Assembly (NCBI RefSeq): GCF_014212175.1
Contig: NZ_JACJVR010000004.1
Coordinates: forward strand, 1 to 64,000
Direction of reading: 5' to 3'
DNA: 64,000 nt
Origin: Cohnella xylanilytica
GTDB taxonomy: Bacteria; Bacillota; Bacilli; Paenibacillales; Paenibacillaceae
Shown: piece after piece, positions 32,699 through 41,062 of the stretch
Layout of the letters: every line of letters starts with the position of its first letter
Position numbering within the stretch: the stretch's first letter is position 1
Program-made: the position numbers and the translations under genes
The notes under the pieces: model-generated
Told to the model about the DNA's origin: nothing
The model's database searches: none
What the model saw: the letters and a program-made list of their open reading frames with translations, nothing else

Positions 32699-32757
32699 GG
32701 TTGACATATCAACCACTTCGGATGTAACTGTAGCATATTGTGGTTGACACGTCAACC
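32699..32757. promoter_or_regulatory. Twin MarR operators between hydrolase and marR genes
   Basis: GGTTGACATATCAACC (32699-32714) and GGTTGACACGTCAACC (32742-32757) are 16-bp palindromes with the same half-site GGTTGAC and only the centre changed. They are 43 bp apart, four helical turns, in the divergent promoter region. Each embeds a TTGACA-like box. Confidence 0.8.
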
Positions 32758-32773
32758 GTGATATGATGTTCCC

Positions 32774-33235
32774 ATGAATAAGAACGAGCTTAGCGAAGAG
32801 GAAATGCGGATCTGGCACCTGTGGAAGGGCTCCTTCCATCGCATCTTCGGCCGCGTCATTAAAGACATGTCCGAGCATACGGGGCTGTCGGAGGGCGATT
32901 ACGGCGTATTGGACCGGTTGGTTCTTCTCGGGGACGGCAGCCTCCGCCAACAGGAATTGGCCGATTCGATGAACTGGGACAAGAGCCGACTGTCCCACCA
33001 TCTGACGCGGATGGAGAAGCGCGGATTGGTGACGAGGAAGCCATTGGACACGGATCGCGGCGTTCTAGTCCTCATCACTCCCGCCGGCCGGTCCGTATTG
33101 GACGATGCCCGCCCCATCGTCTCGAAGGCCATACGCGAACACTTCCTCGACCAATTAACCGAACAAGACATCGAGTCGATTGCGAAGCTGGCGGAGAGAA
33201 CCCGAACCAAGTCCTCGGCGGCCCCGCTGCCTTGA
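32774..33235 (+). CDS. MarR-family regulator
   Basis: A 153-residue MarR protein with the winged-helix core DGSLRQQELADSMNWDKSRLSHHLTRMEKRGLVTRKPLDTDRG (about residues 50-95), including the DxRG wing. Twin palindromes overlap its promoter, so it is expected to repress itself and the divergent hydrolase and to be released by a small phenolic-type ligand. A terminator hairpin follows immediately at 33241. Confidence 0.9.
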   Translation: MNKNELSEEEMRIWHLWKGSFHRIFGRVIKDMSEHTGLSEGDYGVLDRLVLLGDGSLRQQELADSMNWDKSRLSHHLTRMEKRGLVTRKPLDTDRGVLVLITPAGRSVLDDARPIVSKAIREHFLDQLTEQDIESIAKLAERTRTKSSAAPLP

Positions 33236-33240
33236 GCAAC

Positions 33241-33268
33241 AAGAACCCTCCGCTTCGGAGGGTTCTTT
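33241..33268 (+). terminator. Intrinsic terminator after marR
   Basis: AAGAACCCTCCG-CTT-CGGAGGGTTCTT is a perfect 12-bp stem followed by TCGG. It begins 6 bp after the stop codon. Confidence 0.8.
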
Positions 33269-33304
33269 CGGTTGGTTGATTTTCCGGATAAGGAGGGCAT
33301 GCGG

Positions 33305-33697
33305 ATGGACAAGGCAACGGGCGCAGCGACAGGAGAACCAGGCGCCGTCGAGAGGCTGATCGAGAGCCGCCCCGCCGCGATCAGGGAGATTCTCGTCCAA
33401 TTGCGGTTAGTCGCCCTTGACAGCCTGCCGAGCGCGCAAGAATTCGCGTATCATAACGCCATCAACTACAAGCTGCCGGAACCGCCAGGCACATGGATCT
33501 GTTACCTAGCGGCTCAACGGAACTATGTGAATGTCGGTTTCTACTTCGGAACCCAACTGTCCGACCCGCACAAACGGTTGGAAGGCACGGGCAAGCGCAT
33601 GCGGCATGTCAAAGTAAGGACAGCAGAGGAAGCAGGCGCCAAGGAGCTGGCCGACCTGCTTCGAGAGGCCTGGTCGCGCTGCCTGCCCGAATCCTAG
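33305..33697 (+). CDS. DUF1801 (YdhG-like) domain protein
   Basis: A 130-residue single-domain DUF1801 protein: IREILVQLRLVALDSLPSAQEFAYHNAINYKL, then AAQRNYVNVGFYFG and the KRMRHVKVRT ending. The fold is the YdhG/YjbQ-like alpha/beta sandwich of unknown function. AAGGAG lies 9 bp upstream of ATG 33305 (an in-frame ATG at 33299 is too close). It follows the marR terminator, so it has its own promoter or reads through. Confidence 0.75.
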   Translation: MDKATGAATGEPGAVERLIESRPAAIREILVQLRLVALDSLPSAQEFAYHNAINYKLPEPPGTWICYLAAQRNYVNVGFYFGTQLSDPHKRLEGTGKRMRHVKVRTAEEAGAKELADLLREAWSRCLPES

Positions 33698-33822
33698 AAG
33701 AGGACTGGCTCCCATCGGAATGAGACTCGTTGACGCGGCCCCGCTGGCAGGATTCGACAATCTTATGTCGAATCTTGACATGCAAGCGGGAAGTTAACTT
33801 CTATTGGAAAGTTGGGATCACG

Positions 33823-35238
33823 ATGCCGCGTTCGCCTCGCTCTTTAATCATAACCATATCTATCGCCACAGTCGTTCTTCTTCTGGGGTATGCGTATCTC
33901 ATGGCGTTCCCTGGACATGATACCATGTGGGATCTTCCCCGGTTCCACTTCTACGTCATCTCTCCAACGATCCTGGCCTTGGCCGTCAGCGCCGTCGCCG
34001 TCGGCTGGACGGGGATTCGCCTTCGGGATATGAGCGCGCTTATGCTGGCCTTGGCTCTGTTGTCGCTCAACGGCTTCTTCCTGATTCACGCGCTGTCGAC
34101 CCCGGGATTCATCATTGCCGATCAATACCACTTGGCCGGCGTCGCCTCCCAAGTCGCGATGACCACGTGCGCGTTCTGGATCTTCCTCTCGACCCTGACC
34201 TCCGACCACTCCTTTATCCGCGTGGTGTCGAGGTATCGAAGAAGCATTGTCGTCGGCTGGGTAGCCGTCATCGTTCTGATGAATATCGCGGCTCTTGTTT
34301 ATCCCAGCATCTCCGAGTTCATTCCCATCGATCTGGAGCCCTTGAACTACCTGATGGCGTTGATTACGGTCTGCCTCTATCTCTGGGCGGCCCAAAGATA
34401 TTTTCAACAATTCCGGCTCGTCAAGTTCCCTCTGCATTCGGCTATCGTATCGGGCTCCGTCCTGCTGGCCATTACCGAATGCGTCATGGTGACCACCATG
34501 ATGTGGACGTTGGCCTGGTGGCTCTATCACGTCGTTCTCTCCGTATCGGCTCTGATGCTCTTGTTCGGAATCATAGCGCAGTACCGGTCGAACATCTCCG
34601 TCTCCCAGACCGTAGATCCGGCGAGAGGGTCCGCCTCTTCGGATCGGTTCCGCATCAGCATCTCCGGCAGCATGAAGAATCTGATCGTCGCCACGGAGAC
34701 CAAGGACGAATATACGGCCGGCCACAACTACCGCGTCGCCATGTACGGATTGCAGCTGGGCCAGGCCATGAAGCTGGACGCCGAACTGCTGCGGGCCCTC
34801 GCTCGGGGCGGTCTTATTCACGATGTAGGGAAAATTCGGATTCCCGGCGAGATTCTCAATAAACCGGGGAAGCTGGATGCGGACGAGAGAACCGTCATCG
34901 AGCAGCATCCCGTGTACGGCTACGAGATGTGCAAATATATCGGCTTCATGACCGAGGAGCTGTCCGTCATCCGGCACCACCATGAGAAATGGGACGGGAC
35001 GGGGTATCCGGATAAGCTGAGAGGAACCGAGATCTCGCTGCCCGCAAGAATTCTCGCCATAGCGGACGTGTACGATGCGTTGACCTCGCGAAGGTCCTAT
35101 CGAGAGCCATGGTCCCAAGAACGCGCGCTGCAGGTGATCGTCGAGGGGAGCGGCACCCACTTCGATCCCGAGTGCGTCTCCGCCTTCGTTCAGCTCTGTC
35201 GAACAGGCGGGCTGGTTGTTCCGGAGGACCTGGATTAG
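33823..35238 (+). CDS. Membrane HD-GYP domain signalling protein
   Basis: A 471-residue protein: about eight membrane helices in residues 1-260 (a 7TM-type sensor region) and an HD-GYP domain in the last 200 residues with HDVGKIRIPGEIL, RHHHEKWDGTGYP, and ADVYDALTSRRSYR. HD-GYP domains hydrolyse cyclic di-GMP or related nucleotides. The metal-ligand residues are intact, so activity is likely. The ORF opens at 33730 but ATG 33823 directly precedes the first hydrophobic helix. It is followed closely by an MFS transporter gene. Confidence 0.85.
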   Translation: MPRSPRSLIITISIATVVLLLGYAYLMAFPGHDTMWDLPRFHFYVISPTILALAVSAVAVGWTGIRLRDMSALMLALALLSLNGFFLIHALSTPGFIIADQYHLAGVASQVAMTTCAFWIFLSTLTSDHSFIRVVSRYRRSIVVGWVAVIVLMNIAALVYPSISEFIPIDLEPLNYLMALITVCLYLWAAQRYFQQFRLVKFPLHSAIVSGSVLLAITECVMVTTMMWTLAWWLYHVVLSVSALMLLFGIIAQYRSNISVSQTVDPARGSASSDRFRISISGSMKNLIVATETKDEYTAGHNYRVAMYGLQLGQAMKLDAELLRALARGGLIHDVGKIRIPGEILNKPGKLDADERTVIEQHPVYGYEMCKYIGFMTEELSVIRHHHEKWDGTGYPDKLRGTEISLPARILAIADVYDALTSRRSYREPWSQERALQVIVEGSGTHFDPECVSAFVQLCRTGGLVVPEDLD

Positions 35239-35361
35239 GAGAGGAGTAGGCGTAGAGGTGCGGCTGTGACGCGGATACTGGCGCACCGCCCGATATTCCC
35301 GTATCCTTATGAGTGGCGCGAACCGTCCGCGTCCATGCTCGAAGGAACGGAGACCAGACCC

Positions 35362-36648
35362 GTGACGAGATCCTCGGCCTTATCTCGGCCTTTCTATTAC
35401 CTGTGGACCACCCAGACCGCGGCGAACGCGGCGGATGTGCTATATATCATGGCGCTTACGGTGCTGGTGTTAAACCGGACCGAATCGCTGGTATCGGCGG
35501 CGTTTATGCCGTTGATGCGGAGCGGCGCCCAAATGCTGAGCGGCCTGATCGCGCCGCTGCTCCTGAACCGCTTCAAGCTGCCGTCTCTGCTGCTGCTGTC
35601 GCAGACGGGCCAGTGCCTGCTGTTCATAGGCTTGGCCTTGTACCTGCAGCTGAACGGAGACGCTTCTTCGCTCGCTCTCGTGTTCGCGCTCGTCTTCCTC
35701 ATGTCCTTCCTCGACGGCTGGACGGTTCCGGCCCGCAACGCGCTCGTTCCGCGGCTGGTGGCGCAGGAGCAAGGCCTGCTCAAGGCGAACGGCCTGATCA
35801 GCGTCAGCGACCAGGTCGTCCAGTTCGCGGGCTGGGGGCTAAGCGGCGTGATCGTCGCCTGGCTGGGCCCCGCTCATACGCTGCTGCTGACCGTCGTTCT
35901 CTACGGGTTGGCCGCGTTGTTTACGCTAGGCGTCAAAGAGCCTCCCTTGGCCGAGTCTGCGGGGCTGCGGGCAGAGGCCGTGCCGGAGGAGGGCTCGGAG
36001 GATTCGGCCGCTCCGTCGTCCAAATGGCATACCCTGACCGAAGGCTGGAAAACGATCTGGCGGATGCCGCGCCTGCGGATGCTCACCTTTATGGACATCA
36101 TCGACATGCTGGGCGGTTCGGTATGGGTCGGCGCCTTTACGCTCGCCTTCGTGCAAGTCGCGCTCGGGCAGGGCGAAGAGTGGTGGGGCTTCATCAACGC
36201 GGCGTATTTCGCGGGGACGGTCGGAGGCGGATTGCTCGTGCTTGCGTTGGCGCGGATCATCGGAAGCCGCTATCTGACCGCGATGTTGATCGGCATGGCG
36301 GGGTACGGCATTCTGACCGCCTTCTACGCCATCAGCACGAAGCCCTTCATCGCGCTTCTTCTCGTGCTGCTGATGGGGCCGTTCGCCGAGCTGTCTATCG
36401 TCAACCGGCGCACCTTGATTCAGCGCAGCGTAGCCCGGGAGGCGCTGCCCAAGGTGCTGTCGGCTCAAGCCTCCCTGCTGAACCTGGCGTTCTGCGTCTC
36501 GCTGTTGGTCATGGCCGGCTTGGCCGAATGGCTCGGCATCGTGAACCTGTATCTGTTCGCGGCAGGCCTCACGCTGCTGGCCCTGGGGGTGGGCCTGCTC
36601 GGCCGCCGGACCTTCCGCGATGCGGAGACGCCCGGCGCCTCGAGCTAA
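35362..36648 (+). CDS. MFS transporter (MefA-like)
   Basis: A roughly 428-residue polytopic protein of the MFS_3/MefA-type, with N-terminal FYYLWTTQTAANAADVLY and the loop-2 region typical of macrolide/drug efflux pumps. Twelve membrane segments are apparent with a charged central loop (PEEGSEDSAAPSSKWHTL). I chose GTG 35362, preceded by GGAG nine bases upstream and ten residues before the first conserved motif; the frame is open to 35266 and the exact start is uncertain. Substrate unknown; export of a small hydrophobic compound is likely. Confidence 0.78.
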   Translation: MTRSSALSRPFYYLWTTQTAANAADVLYIMALTVLVLNRTESLVSAAFMPLMRSGAQMLSGLIAPLLLNRFKLPSLLLLSQTGQCLLFIGLALYLQLNGDASSLALVFALVFLMSFLDGWTVPARNALVPRLVAQEQGLLKANGLISVSDQVVQFAGWGLSGVIVAWLGPAHTLLLTVVLYGLAALFTLGVKEPPLAESAGLRAEAVPEEGSEDSAAPSSKWHTLTEGWKTIWRMPRLRMLTFMDIIDMLGGSVWVGAFTLAFVQVALGQGEEWWGFINAAYFAGTVGGGLLVLALARIIGSRYLTAMLIGMAGYGILTAFYAISTKPFIALLLVLLMGPFAELSIVNRRTLIQRSVAREALPKVLSAQASLLNLAFCVSLLVMAGLAEWLGIVNLYLFAAGLTLLALGVGLLGRRTFRDAETPGASS

Positions 36649-37280
36649 TCGTGCAATCCTCGGCCAGCGAGGATTTGCTGCACGTACTTTTCAATCCGCG
36701 ATTCCCGGGTTTTGGATTGTTTAGGCGCCGAGAAATAAAGGGCATAGGCCCGTTGCCGGCCTGGCGTCAACGCTTCGAAGGCCGCCTTCAAGGCCGGATC
36801 TTCCTCTAGCTTCTTCTGGAATTCCGCAGGGTATTGGAGCTCGGCATCCTCTTTATAATCCACTTTGAGCCCGGCTCTCTCCGCTTCTATCGCCTCGGCA
36901 ATATAGGCCTTCAGGACGGGCTCCAGCTTCTCGATCTCCCGAACGTCGGAGAACCGAATGACGCGTTCCGCCCGCGTGTTCGCCCCAGGCTTCTCCAGAA
37001 TCCGATGGGGATCCTTCAACAAGGCCCCTTTGAAAAAACTAAGCACGGAGCAATCTTTCAAGGCGCTTACAATCACGACATTGCTATTCTGATACGTATA
37101 ACAGGGAACGCCCCATTTCAATTCCTCGGCCAGCCCGCAGTCCAGCGCGATGGCCCTCAAGCGCTCCAATTCGTCCGGCCAATTGCGGACTTTGCATTCG
37201 GGAGTACCCCCCAAGGGACAACGCCCGCAACCCTCCGTGAAAAAGGGATCGACCTTAGGATTCCTTGCGCTATTCGGCAT
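36645..37280 (-). CDS. YdeI-type DUF1801/OmdA protein
   Basis: A 211-residue protein combining a DUF1801 domain (residues 20-130, LKWGVPCYTYQNSNVVIVSALKDCSVLSFFKGALL) with the YdeI/OmdA tail (PGRQRAYALYFSAPKQSKTRESRIEKYV). The Bacillus homologue YdeI has been linked to resistance to cationic peptides. The N-terminal CGRCPLGGTPEC adds two CxxC-like pairs. GAGGAG precedes ATG 37280 by nine bases; the ORF annotated to 37796 extends into the SDR gene and is rejected. Confidence 0.8.
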   Translation of the reverse strand: MPNSARNPKVDPFFTEGCGRCPLGGTPECKVRNWPDELERLRAIALDCGLAEELKWGVPCYTYQNSNVVIVSALKDCSVLSFFKGALLKDPHRILEKPGANTRAERVIRFSDVREIEKLEPVLKAYIAEAIEAERAGLKVDYKEDAELQYPAEFQKKLEEDPALKAAFEALTPGRQRAYALYFSAPKQSKTRESRIEKYVQQILAGRGLHD

Positions 37281-37366
37281 CCGGGAACACTCCTCTTCAT
37301 CTATGTCGCGCCTACGGATGTTCGGTCCGAAGTCGGCCCTGCGGGCTGACGCCTCCGCTAAGCCTC

Positions 37367-38167
37367 TTATAAGAAGCCGCCTCTGGAATGGATGATCTGG
37401 CCGGTAATCCATTGGGAGTCGTCGCTTGCCAGAAAAGCGACCAGACGAGCCGCATCTTCCGGAACGCCGATCCGGCCCATCGGGAAGTGCGGCAGCAGGG
37501 CTTCCTTCACCTCTTCCGACATCCAGCCGGAATCGGTAGGACCGGGATCGACCGCGTTGACCGTAATGCGAAGCGGCGCCAATTCCGCGGCCAGCGACTC
37601 GGTAAATGCGGAGATGGCTCCTTTGGTCGCGGCATAGGCCAGATTGCCGGGCATGGGGCCTTTCCCTTGGCCGGAAGTGAGATTGATGATTCGTCCGCCG
37701 AACTCGCTGTCGGAGGAACGAACCTCTCTCTCGGCCTCGAGCCTGCGCGCGAATTCCGCGGACAACAGGAAGGTGCCTCTGATGTTCACGGCGCAATGGG
37801 CGTCGATGAGAGCCTCGTTCAGTTGGCGGAAATCGGCGGCAACGCTGTACGCAGCGTTATTAACGAGGATCGTCGGAAGACCGACCGCTCTCTGGACTTC
37901 GTCCAACAGGCGGGACGCGGACCCCGGTTCGGCGAGGTCCAAGCTCATGTGGGCGACTTGAACGCCCGACTGTCGGAGTTCTTCCGCGAACCATTCGGGC
38001 CAATTCTCATCCGCGTCGGTCGGATTCCACTCTTTATCGTAGTCGTGCAGGTGCGTGAAGAACAGGTCAGCGCCCTCGTTCGCCAACGCCCGGCCTATCG
38101 CGGCCCCGATTCTGCCTCGGCGGCTCGCGCCCGTGACGAGGGCAACTCTCCCTTGCAATCTGCTCAA
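37367..38167 (-). CDS. SDR oxidoreductase with extended glycine loop
   Basis: A 266-residue SDR with VTGASRRGRIGAAIGRALA near the N-terminus (an inserted RG in the glycine loop), NNAAYSV, active-site Ser/Tyr/Lys in NLTSGQG and YAATKGAISAF, and the C-terminal ITGQIIHSRGGF. This resembles the 3-ketoacyl-ACP-reductase-like group of unknown substrate. The ATG at 38167 follows GGGGGGC. It is downstream of nothing in operon range and reads toward the YdeI-type gene. Confidence 0.88.
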   Translation of the reverse strand: MSRLQGRVALVTGASRRGRIGAAIGRALANEGADLFFTHLHDYDKEWNPTDADENWPEWFAEELRQSGVQVAHMSLDLAEPGSASRLLDEVQRAVGLPTILVNNAAYSVAADFRQLNEALIDAHCAVNIRGTFLLSAEFARRLEAEREVRSSDSEFGGRIINLTSGQGKGPMPGNLAYAATKGAISAFTESLAAELAPLRITVNAVDPGPTDSGWMSEEVKEALLPHFPMGRIGVPEDAARLVAFLASDDSQWITGQIIHSRGGFL

Positions 38168-38297
38168 TTCTGGCAGCCCCCCGTTAAGAGTTTCGTCCTT
38201 CTATTTTGCATTATCAAAAGAACGCAGGGTGAAGTCAAGGAAGCGGCCCCTGTCTTGTCCCCCTGTCCCCCCATCAAGCATCCATCGACGGCGAGGG

Positions 38298-38403
38298 CGA
38301 GGGTACGGCTGCATCCTTCGAGGCGGATGACCCGGACGCCACCGGGCTTCGGCCGCGGGGACGGTCGGACATCAGCGCGAAGGGGATGCCCAGCAGCCGT
38401 CGC
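38298..38403 (+). pseudogene. Remnant of an MmyB-like regulator N-terminus
   Basis: The plus strand resembles the start of the 8285 regulator gene: TACGGCTGCATCCTTCGAGG against AACGGCTGCAGCCTTCCGAGG, then CCCGGACGCC...ACCGGGCTTCGG against CCCGGACGAAGG...GGGGCTTCGG. The translation RVRLHPSRRMTRTPPGFGRG matches RERLQPSEAG...RRRTPGLRRE after small deletions. Nothing beyond the HTH start remains. It is a decayed paralogue. Confidence 0.5.
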
Positions 38404-39006
38404 CTAAGGAGCCGATTCCTTCCGCTTCTCCTTCAAGGCTATCAAATCTTCTACGAAGAACCTTAGTAGATTGGGACGCCTTCTTACGGCAAGAGGGTGA
38501 TAGGTGAAGCCGATGGGCGTACCCTGGAATTCATGCCAACGGCCTCGCAATTGTTTGACAGTGGCGTTCTCCTCTTCCGGGAACAGAGCTTCCGCTACGA
38601 CATTGCCGAATCCGAACAAGACAAGCGGCCGCTTCTGCAAGATCTGCAATTGGAGATGCGGAAGGCATGCCGCTCTAGCCTCCGGCTTCTTATAGGCGCG
38701 CATCGGCCGGCATTTAAGCAAATAAGTGACATACACGTCGTTCGGAGCTATCCCCGCTTCCCTCATGCCGAGCTGGAGAGTCTCCCGGGTGCCGCACAAA
38801 AACGAATTTCCTTCCCGGTCCTCCCGGGCTCCGGGATTATCGAGAATCATCATAAGAGGGGCCTTCGGATTGCCTTCCCCCCAGATGACGCGAGTCCGCT
38901 GCTTGGATAGCTCGCAAAGCTCGCAATGCTCGATCCCTTCGGGCGCTTGTTCCTCAGGCAGAATGACAAAGGGCTGATCCATATGGGCGTTCCGCTGCTC
39001 CTTCAT
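38404..39006 (-). CDS. Uracil-DNA glycosylase family protein
   Basis: A 200-residue protein of the UDG superfamily. The family-4-like N-terminus has a CxxC pair (HCELCELSKQRTRVIWGEG), motif A is ILDNPGAREDREG, and the third cysteine candidate is in LKCRPMRAYKKPEARAACLPHL, consistent with an iron-sulfur cluster; the C-terminal motif is FTYHPLAVRR. The usual catalytic GEAPG is changed to LDNPG, so activity may differ. It would remove uracil or other damaged bases. The start (M1 or M9) is undecided. Confidence 0.82.
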   Translation of the reverse strand: MKEQRNAHMDQPFVILPEEQAPEGIEHCELCELSKQRTRVIWGEGNPKAPLMMILDNPGAREDREGNSFLCGTRETLQLGMREAGIAPNDVYVTYLLKCRPMRAYKKPEARAACLPHLQLQILQKRPLVLFGFGNVVAEALFPEEENATVKQLRGRWHEFQGTPIGFTYHPLAVRRRPNLLRFFVEDLIALKEKRKESAP

Positions 39007-39090
39007 TCGCTCGCAATGAACTCCATTATGCCCATCCCTGACCCAAACTTGCCTTCGCTCGGGGGATGGCTCCCCGCGCCATGGATTTTG

Positions 39091-39474
39091 TCATATTTTT
39101 ATCGATGAATGGTTCATTTGAGCTTCAAGAATATCGTACAACGCCAATTTATAATTGATTTTATCCATGTTGCGGTAGAGCTCTTTTATCTTGTTCTCAA
39201 TCTCTTTTTTATGGTTGAGCATCATCCTTTTCCGCTCCGATATGGTGCCGTTGCCTTCTTGGAACAAACGCACATATTCCCGGATCTGTACGATCGGCAT
39301 GCCGGTCGCCCGAAGCGCGGTAATAAAATGAACCCATTCAATGTCTTCCTTATCATAGAGGCGTTTCCCGCCTTCATCGCGTTTGACATAAGGAAGCAAT
39401 CCTTCGCTCTCGTAGTACCGAAGGGTGGAAGCCGATATCCCCGTTATCTCGGCGACTTCTTTTATGCTTATCAT
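39091..39474 (-). CDS. MerR-family regulator (AdhR-like)
   Basis: A 127-residue MerR protein: HTH IKEVAEITGISASTLRYYESEGLLPYV (residues 3-29), ATGMPIVQIREYVRLFQEGNGT and a C-terminal coiled coil. No metal-binding cysteines. It is divergent from the zinc-type alcohol dehydrogenase; the 260-bp gap holds a palindrome at its own promoter (39499-39514) and a 19-bp-spacer promoter for the target (39661-39691). Probably an aldehyde- or electrophile-responsive activator. Confidence 0.9.
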   Translation of the reverse strand: MISIKEVAEITGISASTLRYYESEGLLPYVKRDEGGKRLYDKEDIEWVHFITALRATGMPIVQIREYVRLFQEGNGTISERKRMMLNHKKEIENKIKELYRNMDKINYKLALYDILEAQMNHSSIKI

Positions 39475-39498
39475 GCTTATGTCCCCCGCTCTCGGCCA

Positions 39499-39514
39499 TT
39501 AAAGTTAACTTTAA
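39499..39514. promoter_or_regulatory. Palindrome at the merR promoter
   Basis: TTAAAGTTAACTTTAA is a perfect 16-bp palindrome 25 bp upstream of the MerR start codon, a likely autoregulatory site. Confidence 0.5.
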
Positions 39515-39660
39515 CTCAGTTCCAATCCATATTCGCTTTGGAGCCGCATTCAAATCGTCGATAAAGAGCCGAGAGAACGGCTCCTCGAAGTTGAATTATC
39601 TTGAATCCCTATAAGAGAAGCTAATCCGATTATACCGAAATGACCAAAGAAAAAATACGC

Positions 39661-39691
39661 TTGACTTCAAGTCGACTTTAATAATTATGCT
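39661..39691 (+). promoter_or_regulatory. MerR-type promoter of the alcohol dehydrogenase gene
   Basis: TTGACT (39661-39666) and TATGCT (39686-39691) are 19 bp apart and the spacer begins with the dyad GACTT-C-AAGTC. This is the over-long spacing corrected by MerR activators. Confidence 0.7.
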
Positions 39692-39734
39692 GTAAAAAGA
39701 ATTCAATCTCATCGATAGGAGGAGTAAGGAAACC

Positions 39735-40775
39735 ATGTGTACGACACACGCGCTAAGCGTTCCCAGTGCCGGAGTCCCTCTCGAAAAAACCGCGATCGAG
39801 CGGAGAGAATTGCGGCCGGATGACGTTCTAATCGATATCAAGTACAGCGGAATCTGCCATTCCGATATTCACAGCGCGTACGGCGAATGGGGCGGCGGAA
39901 TATTCCCGATGGTTCCCGGCCATGAGATCGCCGGAATCGTGAAGGCCGTGGGCTCCGAGGTGACCCGATTCGCGGTTGGCGATCGCGTTGGCGTGGGATG
40001 CTTCGTAGACTCCTGTGGAGAGTGCGAATATTGCCTCAAGGGCGAGGAGCAGTATTGTACGAAAGGCGTCGTGCAAACCTATAATTCGTTGGACTACGAC
40101 GGCAATCCGACGTACGGGGGATATAGCCAGAGCATCGTCGTTACGGAGAGATTCGTGGTCCGGATCCCGGACGCCCTGCCGCTGGATGCGGCAAGCCCGC
40201 TGCTGTGCGCAGGCATCACGACATATTCTCCGTTGAAGCGCTGGAACGCCGGTCCCGGCAAGAAGGTGGCCATCTTGGGGGTTGGAGGGCTCGGCCACCT
40301 CGCGATCCAATATGCGCACGCCCTGGGCGCCGAAGTTACGGTGTTGAGCCGCACCCTGGATAAGAGCAGCGAAGCTCTGGGCTTTGGCGCGGATCATTAC
40401 TTCGCAACCAGCGATCCGGAGACGTTCGCGGCGCTGGCCGGCCGCTTCGACCTGATCTTAAATACCGTGTCCGCGAATCTCGATGTGGATGCGTATTTAT
40501 CGCTTCTTCGCGTAGACGGTACGCTTGTCCATCTCGGCGCGCCGGGCACGCCCGATCAGTACAACGTATTCTCGCTGCTTATGGGACGCCGCAGCATAGC
40601 GGGGTCGCTCGTAGGCGGGATTCGAGAGACTCAGGAGATGCTCGACTTCTCGGCGGAACACGGCATTGCCCCCAAGATCGAAGTTATCGGAGCCGACCAA
40701 GTGAATGAAGCCTATGAGCGAGTTCTCCGCAGCGACGTGCGTTATCGATTCGTTATAGATGTATCCACCTTGTAA
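39735..40775 (+). CDS. Zinc-dependent alcohol/aldehyde dehydrogenase (YahK/AdhA-like)
   Basis: A 346-residue MDR enzyme with catalytic-zinc ligands in SGICHSDIH and GHE, structural-zinc cysteines CGECEYC...C, and the cofactor motif [18 protein letters not shown] near residue 180. Its closest group is the NADPH-dependent cinnamyl-alcohol-type/YahK family that reduces aldehydes. It is divergent from its probable MerR activator. ATG 39735 follows GGAGGAGTAAGGA. A hairpin at 40800-40832 follows. Confidence 0.92.
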   Translation: MCTTHALSVPSAGVPLEKTAIERRELRPDDVLIDIKYSGICHSDIHSAYGEWGGGIFPMVPGHEIAGIVKAVGSEVTRFAVGDRVGVGCFVDSCGECEYCLKGEEQYCTKGVVQTYNSLDYDGNPTYGGYSQSIVVTERFVVRIPDALPLDAASPLLCAGITTYSPLKRWNAGPGKKVAILGVGGLGHLAIQYAHALGAEVTVLSRTLDKSSEALGFGADHYFATSDPETFAALAGRFDLILNTVSANLDVDAYLSLLRVDGTLVHLGAPGTPDQYNVFSLLMGRRSIAGSLVGGIRETQEMLDFSAEHGIAPKIEVIGADQVNEAYERVLRSDVRYRFVIDVSTL

Positions 40776-40799
40776 GTCCTCCCAGCGATCCTGCAGACG

Positions 40800-40832
40800 A
40801 TGGCCCTTCCGCCAAGCGGCGGAGGGGCATTT
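40800..40832 (+). terminator. Intrinsic terminator after the dehydrogenase gene
   Basis: GCCCTTCCGCC-AAGC-GGCGGAGGGGC forms a stem with one mismatch and is followed by ATTTGT. Confidence 0.65.
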
Positions 40833-41062
40833 GTCGCGAAGCACAAACGGAATTTGCCCCATCATTGGATAAATTTATACCCTGATTTGGTTTAAATTGA
40901 CTATATAACAGGATCCGCACTCTCCATCGCATCCATATTCACATTCGAAGTCGGGGTTGGCCGCGGCTATTTTGTCGTTCCATCGGGACAGGAGGTGATG
41001 GATTGCTATCGACTTCACGCCTTTTGCAAGCGATTACAAATTGAGGAGAGGTGGCGTTGATT

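Noticed and set aside
33844-35286. Minus-strand open frame opposite the HD-GYP protein
   Set aside because: Histidine/Gln/Asp-rich translation without motifs, while the plus strand encodes an intact membrane HD-GYP protein.
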